A stretch of 5,723 nucleotides of DNA from Melioribacteraceae bacterium (lineage in GTDB: Bacteria > Bacteroidota > Ignavibacteria > Ignavibacteriales > Melioribacteraceae): positions 1 to 5,723 of the forward strand of contig WGAL01000094.1 of the NCBI GenBank assembly GCA_015494845.1, read 5' to 3'. Below the pieces are notes generated by a model. The model made no database searches. It was not told the origin of the DNA and saw only the letters and a program-made list of their open reading frames with translations. Below are positions 1-5,723 of this stretch, piece by piece; position 1 is the first letter of the stretch, and each line of letters begins with the position of its first letter. A program made the position numbers and the translations under genes.

Positions 1-40
1 ATTGGTTCGTTTGTTAAAAGAAGAAGCAAAAGTTTTATAG
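1..40 (+). CDS. etfB: Electron transfer flavoprotein beta subunit, C-terminal end only (partial)
   Basis: Only the last 12 codons and the TAG stop (38-40) lie in the window, in the frame starting at base 2. They read LVRLLKEEAKVL, which resembles the usual EtfB C-terminus (a short helix ending in a Lys-Glu-Glu-Ala-Lys-Val-type tail). The stop is followed within 12 bases by the start of etfA, the standard etfB-etfA order. EtfB is the partner subunit that binds AMP, or a second FAD in bifurcating ETFs, and docks to dehydrogenases. The fragment is far too short to say which type this is. The identification rests mainly on the neighbour and on the tail sequence. Confidence 0.7.
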   Translation, partial: LVRLLKEEAKVL

Positions 41-52
41 GAGGAGGTTAAA

Positions 53-1024
53 ATGGCAAATAAAATCTTAGTATTCGTAGAACAAAGAAACAACGAAATA
101 AAGAAAACTTCTTTGGAAGCCGTTAAAGCCGGCGCGAATTTCGCATCTCAACTCGGCGCTGACGTTGAAGCAGTTGTTATTGGCGGCGAAATTAACGATT
201 TCAATAAAATCGCATCATACGGCGTTCCGAAAGTAACACACATTAAAAACGCTGACTTAAATCTCTACACAACTTCTGGCTACACGCAAGTTTTAACCGA
301 TTATGTTAACGAAAGCGGTGCGGATATTCTTTTCTTTGCAAACACGGCAATGGCAAGAGATTTGGCTCCGCACGTTGCTGTAAAATTGGATGCCGGAACG
401 GCAATGGATTGCGTTGGCTTGGAAGTTAAAGACGGCGAATTAATTGCAACTCGTCCGGTTTATGCCGGCAAAGCTTTAATTGATGTTAAAGTTAACGGCG
501 ATAAAAAGATTTTCACAATTCGTCCGAACACATTTACTCTTGGCGAAGCAAGCGATGCAACCGCCGAAGTAAATGTCAAAGAAGTTAGCAATGTTAACCT
601 TTCCGTAAAAGTTACCGAATTAAAACAAAGCTCAGGCAAATTAGATGTTGCCGAAGCTTCGATAATCGTTTCCGGCGGACGCGGAATGGGCGGTCCGGAA
701 AATTACGCAATGCTTGAAGAATTAGCCGATTTACTCGGTGGCGCTGTAGGAGCATCCCGCGCGGCTGTTGACGCAGGTTGGCGTCCGCATTCCGACCAAG
801 TGGGACAAACCGGAAAAACCGTTTCGCCTAATCTCTACATTGCCGTTGGAATTTCCGGCGCAATTCAGCACCTTGCAGGAATGAGAACCTCGAAATATAT
901 CGTTGCAATCAACAAAGACCCGGAAGCGCCGATTTTCCAAATAGCCGATTACGGAATTACGGGAGATTTGTTCGAAGTGGTTCCGGCATTGATTGAAGAA
1001 GTAAAAAAAGTTAAAAACGCTTAA
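53..1024 (+). CDS. etfA: Electron transfer flavoprotein alpha subunit (EtfA)
   Basis: This is the FAD-carrying subunit of the soluble EtfAB heterodimer, which takes electrons from acyl-CoA and other flavin dehydrogenases and passes them to a quinone reductase or other acceptor. Its 323 residues match the usual family length. Residues 1-185 form the N-terminal alpha/beta domain. The C-terminal FAD domain is textbook: SGGRGMGG at 207-214, SRAAVDAGW at 235-243, QVGQTGK at 249-255, GISGAIQH at 266-273, NKDPEAPIF at 287-295 and ADYGITGD at 298-305. R210, S235, R236, T253, H273, N287 and D305 line up, from memory, with the FAD-contacting residues of human ETFA. A very strong ribosome binding site, GAGGAGGT at 41-48, lies directly after the etfB stop and fixes the ATG at 53. 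Co-transcription with etfB is nearly certain. Whether this ETF is bifurcating cannot be told without EtfB. Confidence 0.97.
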   Translation: MANKILVFVEQRNNEIKKTSLEAVKAGANFASQLGADVEAVVIGGEINDFNKIASYGVPKVTHIKNADLNLYTTSGYTQVLTDYVNESGADILFFANTAMARDLAPHVAVKLDAGTAMDCVGLEVKDGELIATRPVYAGKALIDVKVNGDKKIFTIRPNTFTLGEASDATAEVNVKEVSNVNLSVKVTELKQSSGKLDVAEASIIVSGGRGMGGPENYAMLEELADLLGGAVGASRAAVDAGWRPHSDQVGQTGKTVSPNLYIAVGISGAIQHLAGMRTSKYIVAINKDPEAPIFQIADYGITGDLFEVVPALIEEVKKVKNA

Positions 1025-1030
1025 TATTTT

Positions 1031-1642
1031 ATGCGAAAAGTACGGGTGGAAATAATCGGATTATCTTCCGCTCCTTCTTTGGGAGGAGCCTACGGGCTTC
1101 TCCTTAAAGAGTCTTACGGCTCGAGGCGGCTTTTGATTGTAATCGGCGTTTTCGAGGCGCACGCAATCAGCATTGCGCTTGAAGGAATTGAGCCGCCGAG
1201 ACCGATGACTCACGATTTGCTTCAAAATGTTATTAGGGATTTGGGCGCAAGCGTTCAGGAAGTCTTTATCGATGAAGTTGTTGAGAACACTTACTACGCA
1301 AAATTGGTTCTGAATATGAGTAACCTCACAATTGAAGTTGATTCGCGCCCAAGCGATGCAATTGCGCTTGCTGTTAGAACCGGCGCTCCGATTTATGTAA
1401 ACGAAAATGTTTTGAATGAACACGGAATTTTGCCGACAAGTGATTCGGTAATTTCCAACACTGCGGAAGAAGTGGAACGCGAAAGTCAATCGGATATTAC
1501 CGAAACTGATGAAAACGCAAGCGCCGAAACAAAAATCGCAAATCTTGAAAGGCAACTAAAAGAAGCAATCGACAACGAAGATTATGAACGAGCCGCAAAA
1601 TTAAGAGATAAAATAAAAGAGTTAAAACAAAGTAATAATTAA
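1031..1642 (+). CDS. Bifunctional nuclease (DUF151/BFN) domain protein with C-terminal UVR motif
   Basis: A 203-residue two-part protein. Residues about 1-135 are a DUF151 (bifunctional nuclease) domain. They carry the family hallmarks GVFEAHAISIALEG at 39-52, PPRPMTHDLL at 55-64 and VDSRPSDAIALAVR at 103-116, followed by PIYV at 120-123. Residues 136-165 are a polar acidic linker rich in Ser, Glu and Asp. Residues about 166-200 form a UVR motif (EAIDNEDYERAAKLRDKI at 178-195), the short helical hairpin that in UvrB contacts UvrC and that also occurs in ClpC/McsA-type proteins. Some plant DUF151 proteins are reported as nucleases acting on DNA and RNA; the bacterial role is poorly defined. 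The ATG lies 6 bases after the etfA stop and has no convincing ribosome binding site, so translation may depend on coupling to etfA. It is the last gene before the terminator at 1666-1695. Confidence 0.92.
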   Translation: MRKVRVEIIGLSSAPSLGGAYGLLLKESYGSRRLLIVIGVFEAHAISIALEGIEPPRPMTHDLLQNVIRDLGASVQEVFIDEVVENTYYAKLVLNMSNLTIEVDSRPSDAIALAVRTGAPIYVNENVLNEHGILPTSDSVISNTAEEVERESQSDITETDENASAETKIANLERQLKEAIDNEDYERAAKLRDKIKELKQSNN

Positions 1643-1665
1643 TTCGAATTAAATTTCGATAAAAG

Positions 1666-1695
1666 AAAAAAGCCGCTGTAATTAGCGGCTTTTTT
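1666..1695. terminator. Bidirectional intrinsic terminator between convergent genes
   Basis: A perfect 12-bp inverted repeat, AAAAAAGCCGCT (1666-1677) and AGCGGCTTTTTT (1684-1695), encloses a 6-base loop. The GC core is AGCCGCT/AGCGGCT, and T-tracts flank it on both strands. It starts 24 bases after the plus-strand nuclease gene and 18 bases after the stop of the minus-strand barrel gene. It can therefore end both transcripts. Confidence 0.9.
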
Positions 1696-1713
1696 ATTCT
1701 ATTTTTCTTCGTT

Positions 1714-2319
1714 TTAATAACCGAAAGCAAATCCTAAGTTAAACGTTAAAAACGAATGCGTGTTTGACGTTTCGTTCAAAAACGTTTCTCCGGAATGAAA
1801 AGCATAATTATATTTAACCGAAAGCGCCAACGCGGAAGAGCCGAGAGGAACAAGCACTCCAACCTCAGGCGCCAAACCGAAATGCCAATTGCTCCTTCTA
1901 AAAGACCAAATTCCAAGGTCTAATCTTTGAGTAATAATGTATGTTCCGGCGGAAACTCCGGCAAACGCTCTTATGCTGTGTCTTCTTCTTTTCCCGAAAT
2001 AATAATGCATTGTTGCCATTATCGGAATTAAATCCAAATATCTGATTTGCGTTCCTGTAACGGCTCCGTCTTCAAGTTGCACCGTTTCATCGGTTCTTTG
2101 ATCGAAATAATTCCATCCGAACATAATCCCGAACGATAAATTTCGTTGGGTAAAAGTTCTTCCTTCAATTGAAAAACCGCGCCAACTGAAATCATCAATA
2201 AAGTCGCCGGTTTTACCTACGCCTAAACCGGTGCTATATGAAAGTACGCTTAAAAAATTTTGCGCGGGAACCGAAACCGTTAGCATTGCAAAAATTATAA
2301 TAAAAAGTTTTTGTCTCAT
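1714..2319 (-). CDS. Predicted outer-membrane beta-barrel protein
   Basis: A 201-residue exported protein. Residues 1-19 are a classical signal peptide: RQK, then a hydrophobic run, then a likely signal peptidase I site after VPA at 17-19. The rest has short alternating hydrophobic and aromatic stretches separated by polar turns, as in small outer-membrane barrels. Examples are LSFGIMFGWNYF at 61-72, LIPIMATMHYYF at 97-108, IRAFAGVSAGTYII at 116-129, HFGLAPEVGVLVPLG at 146-160, ALALSVKYNYAF at 163-174 and SFLTFNLGFAFGY at 189-201. The chain ends in an aromatic residue (Tyr), typical of barrel proteins recognised by the BAM complex. AAGGTG at 2325-2330 gives 5-base spacing to the ATG. It follows the lipoprotein gene by 12 bases, so the two are probably co-transcribed. 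No ligand or specific family can be named. Size suggests about eight strands (inference). Confidence 0.8.
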   Translation of the reverse strand: MRQKLFIIIFAMLTVSVPAQNFLSVLSYSTGLGVGKTGDFIDDFSWRGFSIEGRTFTQRNLSFGIMFGWNYFDQRTDETVQLEDGAVTGTQIRYLDLIPIMATMHYYFGKRRRHSIRAFAGVSAGTYIITQRLDLGIWSFRRSNWHFGLAPEVGVLVPLGSSALALSVKYNYAFHSGETFLNETSNTHSFLTFNLGFAFGY

Positions 2320-2331
2320 TTTTTCACCTTC

Positions 2332-2973
2332 TTAATTCGTTTTCAAATATGGGGATTGACTAAACGCTTGATTAATTGCTTTTTCAATACGCGATTGTGT
2401 TTGCACAACATTGGAAGAAAGCAAACCGTTCATTACAGCCATCCAATCGGTATAAAGCACTGTTTGACCGTCGGTATTTTCTATATCTGCAAACTGAAGA
2501 TGAATAGTTCCGGTATTATATTCATAATAGGTTATATCTCCCCAATAAGGCGGATAATAATACCAATCCCAGCCCCAGCCAGGATAACCCCAGTATGGCG
2601 GGTAATATATCGCGCCGCTGTAAGTGTCTTCGGAAACCGTTACAACAACGACTGCATCCGCTTCATCTACCGAATTAACTCTTACAAATCCGCGTTGCTG
2701 TAAATTTCTCGCGACAGTGTTGAGAATCAAAGCGTCAAATTGCCTTGAAATATTGTCTTCTTGACCTTCGCCTACTAAATGGTAAACAGAATCTGGCATC
2801 ACGAACTTTTTGAATTGACTGAAGTTCGCATCCTTATTATACCTTGTATAAACTACATCGTAATCTTCGGTAGTCAAACCGTAATCGGTATAACACGATG
2901 TAACGCCGAATGCGATTAACACTCCCAAAAATAAAATTTTGCCTTTTTTAAATAACTCTTCAATTCGAGGCAT
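2332..2973 (-). CDS. DUF4136-like outer-envelope lipoprotein
   Basis: A 213-residue lipoprotein. KKGK at 9-12 and a hydrophobic stretch lead to a lipobox, VTSC, with the lipidated Cys at residue 27. The mature part has the DUF4136 layout: an Asp-rich start (TTEDYDVVYTRYNKDANFSQFKKF at about 34-57), a helix with NTVARNLQQRGFVRV at 85-99, DEADAVVVVTVS at 103-114, then an aromatic insert (123-149) with two copies of YYPPYWG. TGTIHLQFADIE at 154-165 and a C-terminal helix (RIEKAINQAF at 195-204) follow. An ATG 21 bases upstream (at 2994) is also in frame. AAAGGAG lies between the two ATGs and is spaced correctly only for the inner one, so the shorter start is chosen. The family is frequent in Bacteroidota-type genomes and has no well-defined function. 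It is first in an operon with the barrel protein, so a shared role in the outer membrane is plausible. Confidence 0.85.
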   Translation of the reverse strand: MPRIEELFKKGKILFLGVLIAFGVTSCYTDYGLTTEDYDVVYTRYNKDANFSQFKKFVMPDSVYHLVGEGQEDNISRQFDALILNTVARNLQQRGFVRVNSVDEADAVVVVTVSEDTYSGAIYYPPYWGYPGWGWDWYYYPPYWGDITYYEYNTGTIHLQFADIENTDGQTVLYTDWMAVMNGLLSSNVVQTQSRIEKAINQAFSQSPYLKTN

Positions 2974-2981
2974 TATTATTT

Positions 2982-2990
2982 CTCCTTTAT
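2982..2990 (-). promoter_or_regulatory. Ribosome binding site that decides the lipoprotein start
   Basis: On the minus strand this reads ATAAAGGAG. Its AAAGGAG core ends 8 bases before the ATG at 2973. It lies inside the reading frame of the longer alternative starting at 2994, which has no such site of its own. This favours the 213-residue product over the 220-residue one. Confidence 0.8.
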
Positions 2991-3003
2991 TCATTAGAAA
3001 ATA

Positions 3004-3032
3004 ATTTATTTATAACAGAAATATAAATAAAT
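3004..3032. repeat. Perfect 11-bp inverted repeat in the divergent promoter region
   Basis: ATTTATTTATA at 3004-3014 is exactly complementary in reverse to TATAAATAAAT at 3022-3032, with a 7-base spacer (ACAGAAA). The left arm overlaps the candidate -10 element of the minus-strand operon. It could be the operator of a dimeric regulator or a weak AT hairpin. All arm bases are A or T, so chance is a real alternative. Confidence 0.5.
3009..3017 (-). promoter_or_regulatory. Candidate extended -10 promoter for the lipoprotein/barrel operon
   Basis: The minus strand reads TGTTATAAA, a TGn extended -10 with TATAAA (5 of 6 to TATAAT). No good -35 is seen: GAAACA at 17-base spacing matches 3 of 6, and TTGGAA at 20-base spacing matches 4 of 6. 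Transcription would start near 3002, leaving a leader of about 30 bases that contains the ribosome binding site. The region is very AT-rich, so chance matches are likely. Confidence 0.35.
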
Positions 3033-3110
3033 GTTTCCAAATATTGTTTTTATAACGTCAAAAAATATTCGTTGTCTTTTTTAATCAATTTCCCGACTTT
3101 TTAATTTAGT

Positions 3111-3137
3111 TTGATTTTCCAAGTTTAAAAGGATAAT
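3111..3137 (+). promoter_or_regulatory. Candidate promoter for the adenosine deaminase operon
   Basis: TTGATT (3111-3116) and GATAAT (3132-3137) resemble -35 and -10 boxes, but the 15-base spacer is shorter than the preferred 17. The predicted start near 3144 would give a leader of about 17 bases carrying the AAGGA ribosome binding site at 3150-3154. The assignment is weak because housekeeping promoters of the host phylum may differ from this consensus. Confidence 0.25.
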
Positions 3138-3160
3138 TTTAAATCTAAAAAGGAAAAAAT

Positions 3161-4252
3161 ATGACTACCGAAGAAATTATCCGAAAAGCCCCGAAAGTTC
3201 AACTTCACGACCATCTCGACGGCGGACTCAGACCGCAAACAGTAATTGACATTGCAAAAGAAATCGGCTACGATAAACTCCCTACCGACGACGCGGACGA
3301 ATTGGCAAAGTGGTTTCATCGCGGCGCAAATAAAGGAAATCTTGTTGAATATTTACAAGGCTTTGAGCACACAGTTGCCGTGATGCAAACAAAAGAGCAC
3401 ATCGAGCGAATTGCTTACGAAATGATGGAAGATATGCACAACGACGGCGTGGTTTACATCGAAACGCGTTTTGCGCCGGTTCTGCACACCGCAAACGGAC
3501 TTTATATGGAAGAAGTCGTTGAAGCGGCGTTGGCAGGATTGGAACGCGGGAAGAAGGATTTCGGCGTCGGTTACGGTTTGATTTTATGCGCAATGCGGAA
3601 TATGAAAGATTCGCTTGAAATCGCCGAACTTGCGGTAAATTTCAGAAACAAAGGTGTAGTCGGTTTTGACCTTGCGGGCGAAGAAGGCGGATATCCGCCG
3701 AAAAAACATATCGAAGCGTTTCAGTTTATTCAACGCGAAAATTTCAACATCACGATTCACGCCGGCGAGGCGTTCGGCAAAGAGTCGATTTGGCAAGCGG
3801 TTCAATGGTGCGGCGCGCATCGCATCGGACACGCGACAAGATTGAGCGAAGATTATGTTGTGGACGAAGAGAAAAACGAAATTATCGCGCTTGGCGATTT
3901 GGCGCAATACATTTTGGACAAACGCATTCCGCTCGAAATTTGTTTGCTCAGCAATGTTCACACCGGCGCGGTAGATAAATTGGAAAATCACCCCTTCCCT
4001 CTTTTGCTCAAAAAACGTTTCCGCGTTTTCCTCAACACGGACGACCGTTTAATGAGCGACACTACGCTCACGAAAGAATATCTAACCGCGACAGAAATGT
4101 TCGGAATTACGCTCGACGATATTGAAAAGATGAACATTAACGCAATGAAATCAGCGTTTATTCATTACGATGAACGCTTACATTATATTTACAATGTAAT
4201 TAAACCAGGATACAAAAAACTAAGAGAAGAATTATTGTCGTTGAAAGGATAG
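3161..4252 (+). CDS. add: Adenosine deaminase
   Basis: This cytosolic zinc enzyme hydrolyses adenosine (and deoxyadenosine) to inosine and ammonia in purine salvage and breakdown. The 363 residues form the amidohydrolase TIM barrel. Zinc ligands are H16 and H18 (LHDHLDGGLRP at 15-25), H200 (HAGE, 200-203) and D294 (LNTDDR, 291-296). Catalytic residues are E203, H224 (HRIGHATR, 220-227) and D295. D20, in the position of mouse ADA D19 that contacts the ribose, argues for a nucleoside rather than free adenine. The HDHLDGGLRP and NTDDRLMS motifs and HTVAVMQT (70-77) resemble actinobacterial-type enzymes. The usual Cys-Pro before the Ser-Asn motif is Cys-Leu here (CLLSN, 261-265). AAGGA at 3150-3154 supports the ATG. 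It is first in a tight operon, 5 bases ahead of the unknown 114-residue gene. Activity on adenosine is inferred from motifs only. Confidence 0.94.
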   Translation: MTTEEIIRKAPKVQLHDHLDGGLRPQTVIDIAKEIGYDKLPTDDADELAKWFHRGANKGNLVEYLQGFEHTVAVMQTKEHIERIAYEMMEDMHNDGVVYIETRFAPVLHTANGLYMEEVVEAALAGLERGKKDFGVGYGLILCAMRNMKDSLEIAELAVNFRNKGVVGFDLAGEEGGYPPKKHIEAFQFIQRENFNITIHAGEAFGKESIWQAVQWCGAHRIGHATRLSEDYVVDEEKNEIIALGDLAQYILDKRIPLEICLLSNVHTGAVDKLENHPFPLLLKKRFRVFLNTDDRLMSDTTLTKEYLTATEMFGITLDDIEKMNINAMKSAFIHYDERLHYIYNVIKPGYKKLREELLSLKG

Positions 4253-4257
4253 AAACT

Positions 4258-4602
4258 ATGGCTAAAAAAACAAAATTATTTAAGAATTACAATTTCACAT
4301 TTGACAAAAACGAAACAAAAGTATTAATCACATTTTGTAAACAAGTATTAAAACAACTTTACGGAAATCCCGACCACGCAAAACAAGCCGCTATTTTTGA
4401 TTCAATTCTTAAAAAACTGGAATCGGGAGAAGAAGAAATTAAATTAACAAAAAACGAAACTTATGTTCTGACTGCGAGCATTAAGGAAAATGTAAAGTTC
4501 TTGGGCGAAAAGCTCAAAAACAGCTCGTTTATTACAAAATGGTTCTACAAATCAGTTTACAAACAATATGTAAATTTATTGGAAAAACATTTCGAGGATT
4601 AA
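4258..4602 (+). CDS. Small lysine-rich protein of unknown function with an internal duplication
   Basis: I do not recognise this 114-residue protein. It is very rich in lysine, has no signal peptide or membrane segment, and looks largely helical, so it is probably cytoplasmic. Residues 13-34 and 61-82 align without gaps at 9 of 22 identities. Each copy has a short hydrophobic/polar strand-like lead, then KNET (17-20 and 65-68), then VL and a helix with conserved Lys and Leu. A basic-aromatic C-terminal helix follows (ITKWFYKSVYKQYVNLLEKHF at about 92-112). The ribosome binding site AAAGGA (4244-4249) overlaps the end of add, with 8-base spacing, and hutU follows 3 bases after the stop. Operon placement and intact signals argue for a real gene. 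By hand count it is about 29% G+C, clearly below hutU. No function is assigned. Confidence 0.85.
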   Translation: MAKKTKLFKNYNFTFDKNETKVLITFCKQVLKQLYGNPDHAKQAAIFDSILKKLESGEEEIKLTKNETYVLTASIKENVKFLGEKLKNSSFITKWFYKSVYKQYVNLLEKHFED

Positions 4603-4605
4603 GAT

Positions 4606-5723
4606 ATGGGAAAAAGAGTAATCAGAGCGCCGCGCGGAACTCAACTTAATGCAAAAGGTTGGATTCAGGAAGCGGCTTTAAGAATGTTAATGAATAATCT
4701 CGATCCGGAAGTAGCGGAAAAACCGGACGAATTAATCGTTTACGGCGGTTCGGGAAAAGCCGCCAGAAATTGGGAAGCGTTTGACGCAATCGTCGAATCG
4801 CTTAAAAATCTTGAAGACGATGAAACGCTTCTCGTACAATCGGGGAAACCGGTAGGTATTTTCAGAACGCACAAAGACGCGCCCCGCGTAATAATTTCAA
4901 ACGCGATGCTCGTTCCGGATTGGGCGAATTGGGATGAATTCCGCCGGCTCGAACAAATGGGCTTGACGATGTACGGACAAATGACAGCAGGAAGTTGGAT
5001 TTACATCGGAACGCAAGGCATTTTGCAAGGAACTTACGAAACTTTCGCCGAATGCGCGCGTCAGCATTTCGGCGGTTCTCTGAAAGGGAAATTTTTGCTC
5101 ACGTCAGGCATCGGCGGAATGGGCGGCGCGCAACCGCTTGCCGCAACGATGAACGGCGCGGCTTTCCTCGGCGTGGAAGTAGATAGAGCGCGTTTGGAAA
5201 AGAGAATTGAAACCGGCTATCTCGACGTAATTGCAAAAGACTTGGACGAAGCGCTCGAACTTGTGCTTGACGCTAAAGCAAAAGGCGAAGCGCTTTCCGT
5301 GGGACTTGTAGGAAACGCCGGCGAAGTTTTGCCGGAAATTTTACGCCGCAACATAATTCCCGACGTGCTAACCGACCAAACCTCCGCGCACGATACGTTA
5401 AACGGCTACGTGCCGATGGGAATGACATTTGAGGAAGCGTTAAAATTGCGCGTCGAAAATCCGCAGGAATACATTAAACGCGCAAAAGAAACAATTGTTG
5501 TGCACGTAAAAGCGATGCTGGAATTTCAAAAACGAGGCGCGTTAACTTTCGATTACGGAAACAACATCCGCGGCGAAGCGAAAGAAAACGGCGTGGAAAA
5601 CGCTTTCGATATTCCCGGATTTGTGCCGGAATTTATTCGTCCGCTTTTTAACGACGGCAAAGGTCCTTTCCGTTGGGCGGCGCTTTCCGGCGACCCGAAC
5701 GACATTTACGAAACGGACAAAGC
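4606..5723 (+). CDS. hutU: Urocanate hydratase (urocanase), 3' end beyond the window
   Basis: It catalyses the second step of histidine breakdown, urocanate plus water to 4-imidazolone-5-propionate, using tightly bound NAD+ as an electrophile, in the cytosol. The 372 codons present cover about two thirds of the usual ~550 residues and run unbroken to the window edge. Diagnostic stretches are RAPRGTQL at 7-14, [20 protein letters not shown] at 18-37, [19 protein letters not shown] at 45-63, [13 protein letters not shown] at 77-89, [20 protein letters not shown] at 119-138, [11 protein letters not shown] at 167-177 (NAD-binding glycine-rich segment), [10 protein letters not shown] at 235-244 and [14 protein letters not shown] at 257-270. 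The region around the active-site Cys (410 in the Pseudomonas enzyme) lies beyond the window. GAGGA at 4594-4598, inside the end of the previous gene, is spaced 7 bases from the ATG. No other hut gene is visible, so the rest of the pathway must be downstream or elsewhere. Confidence 0.97.
   Translation, partial: MGKRVIRAPRGTQLNAKGWIQEAALRMLMNNLDPEVAEKPDELIVYGGSGKAARNWEAFDAIVESLKNLEDDETLLVQSGKPVGIFRTHKDAPRVIISNAMLVPDWANWDEFRRLEQMGLTMYGQMTAGSWIYIGTQGILQGTYETFAECARQHFGGSLKGKFLLTSGIGGMGGAQPLAATMNGAAFLGVEVDRARLEKRIETGYLDVIAKDLDEALELVLDAKAKGEALSVGLVGNAGEVLPEILRRNIIPDVLTDQTSAHDTLNGYVPMGMTFEEALKLRVENPQEYIKRAKETIVVHVKAMLEFQKRGALTFDYGNNIRGEAKENGVENAFDIPGFVPEFIRPLFNDGKGPFRWAALSGDPNDIYETDK

Noticed and set aside
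1061..1555. 164-codon open frame on the minus strand opposite the DUF151-UVR gene
   Set aside because: It is fully antisense to a gene with clear family motifs. Its translation is Cys/Phe/Arg/Asn-rich with no recognisable domain, and I see no reason to prefer it over the plus-strand gene.
1639..1652. Perfect 14-bp palindrome TTAATTCGAATTAA at the end of the DUF151-UVR gene
   Set aside because: It is a loop-free, almost pure A/T palindrome overlapping the stop codon. The nearby GC-cored hairpin at 1666-1695 already explains termination, and there is no sign of a regulatory role.
2311..2703. 130-codon plus-strand open frame opposite the lipoprotein gene
   Set aside because: It is the reverse shadow of the DUF4136-like coding sequence, with Ile/Arg-rich low-quality translation. 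The minus-strand gene has a lipobox, a ribosome binding site and family features.
2995..3160. Possible small RNA, riboswitch or small gene in the divergent intergenic region
   Set aside because: The 166 bases are AT-rich with no GC-cored stem, no terminator-like hairpin and no open frame with a ribosome binding site. Only weak promoter elements and the AT inverted repeat are supportable.
3584..3991. 135-codon minus-strand frame, plus other antisense frames inside add
   Set aside because: The adenosine deaminase frame carries every catalytic motif. The antisense frames have Arg/Phe-rich shadow composition.
4995..5186. 63-codon plus-strand frame inside urocanase
   Set aside because: It is out of frame within a highly conserved urocanase segment and is Arg-rich, as expected from shifted GC-rich codons.

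Overview
The window is a gene-dense piece of a moderately AT-rich bacterial chromosome. It reads as a Gram-negative of the Bacteroidota/Fibrobacterota (FCB) kind. That rests on an outer-membrane barrel protein next to a DUF4136-type lipoprotein, and on a DUF151 nuclease domain fused to a UVR motif, all common in that superphylum. Most genes have a clear Shine-Dalgarno sequence, which fits a typical member of the Bacteroidales less well. Phylum assignment is therefore tentative. There are no RNA genes, mobile elements, phage genes or CRISPR arrays, and no gene-free stretch longer than about 170 bases.

Layout. (1) Positions 1-1642, plus strand: the last codons of what is probably etfB, then etfA (FAD-binding alpha subunit of electron transfer flavoprotein), then a DUF151/bifunctional-nuclease protein with a C-terminal UVR motif. 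The three are packed within 6-12 bases of each other and probably share a transcript. (2) Positions 1666-1695: a perfect 12-bp hairpin with T-tracts on both sides, serving as a shared bidirectional terminator. (3) Positions 1714-2973, minus strand: a two-gene envelope operon, lipoprotein first and outer-membrane barrel second. (4) Positions 2995-3160: an AT-rich divergent promoter region with an 11-bp perfect inverted repeat. (5) Positions 3161-5723, plus strand: adenosine deaminase, a 114-residue protein of unknown function, and urocanate hydratase cut off by the window edge. Gaps here are 3-5 bases, so they form an operon.

How the genes fit together. The Etf proteins carry electrons from flavin dehydrogenases. 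Adenosine deaminase and urocanase belong to nucleoside and histidine breakdown, so the right-hand operon may serve scavenging of nitrogen and carbon from nucleosides and amino acids (inference). Most of the window is conventional metabolism and envelope biology. The least explained element is the small AT-rich gene at 4258-4602. It has an internal duplication around a repeated Lys-Asn-Glu-Thr motif and sits between two catabolic enzymes. I found no evidence of a complete new system.
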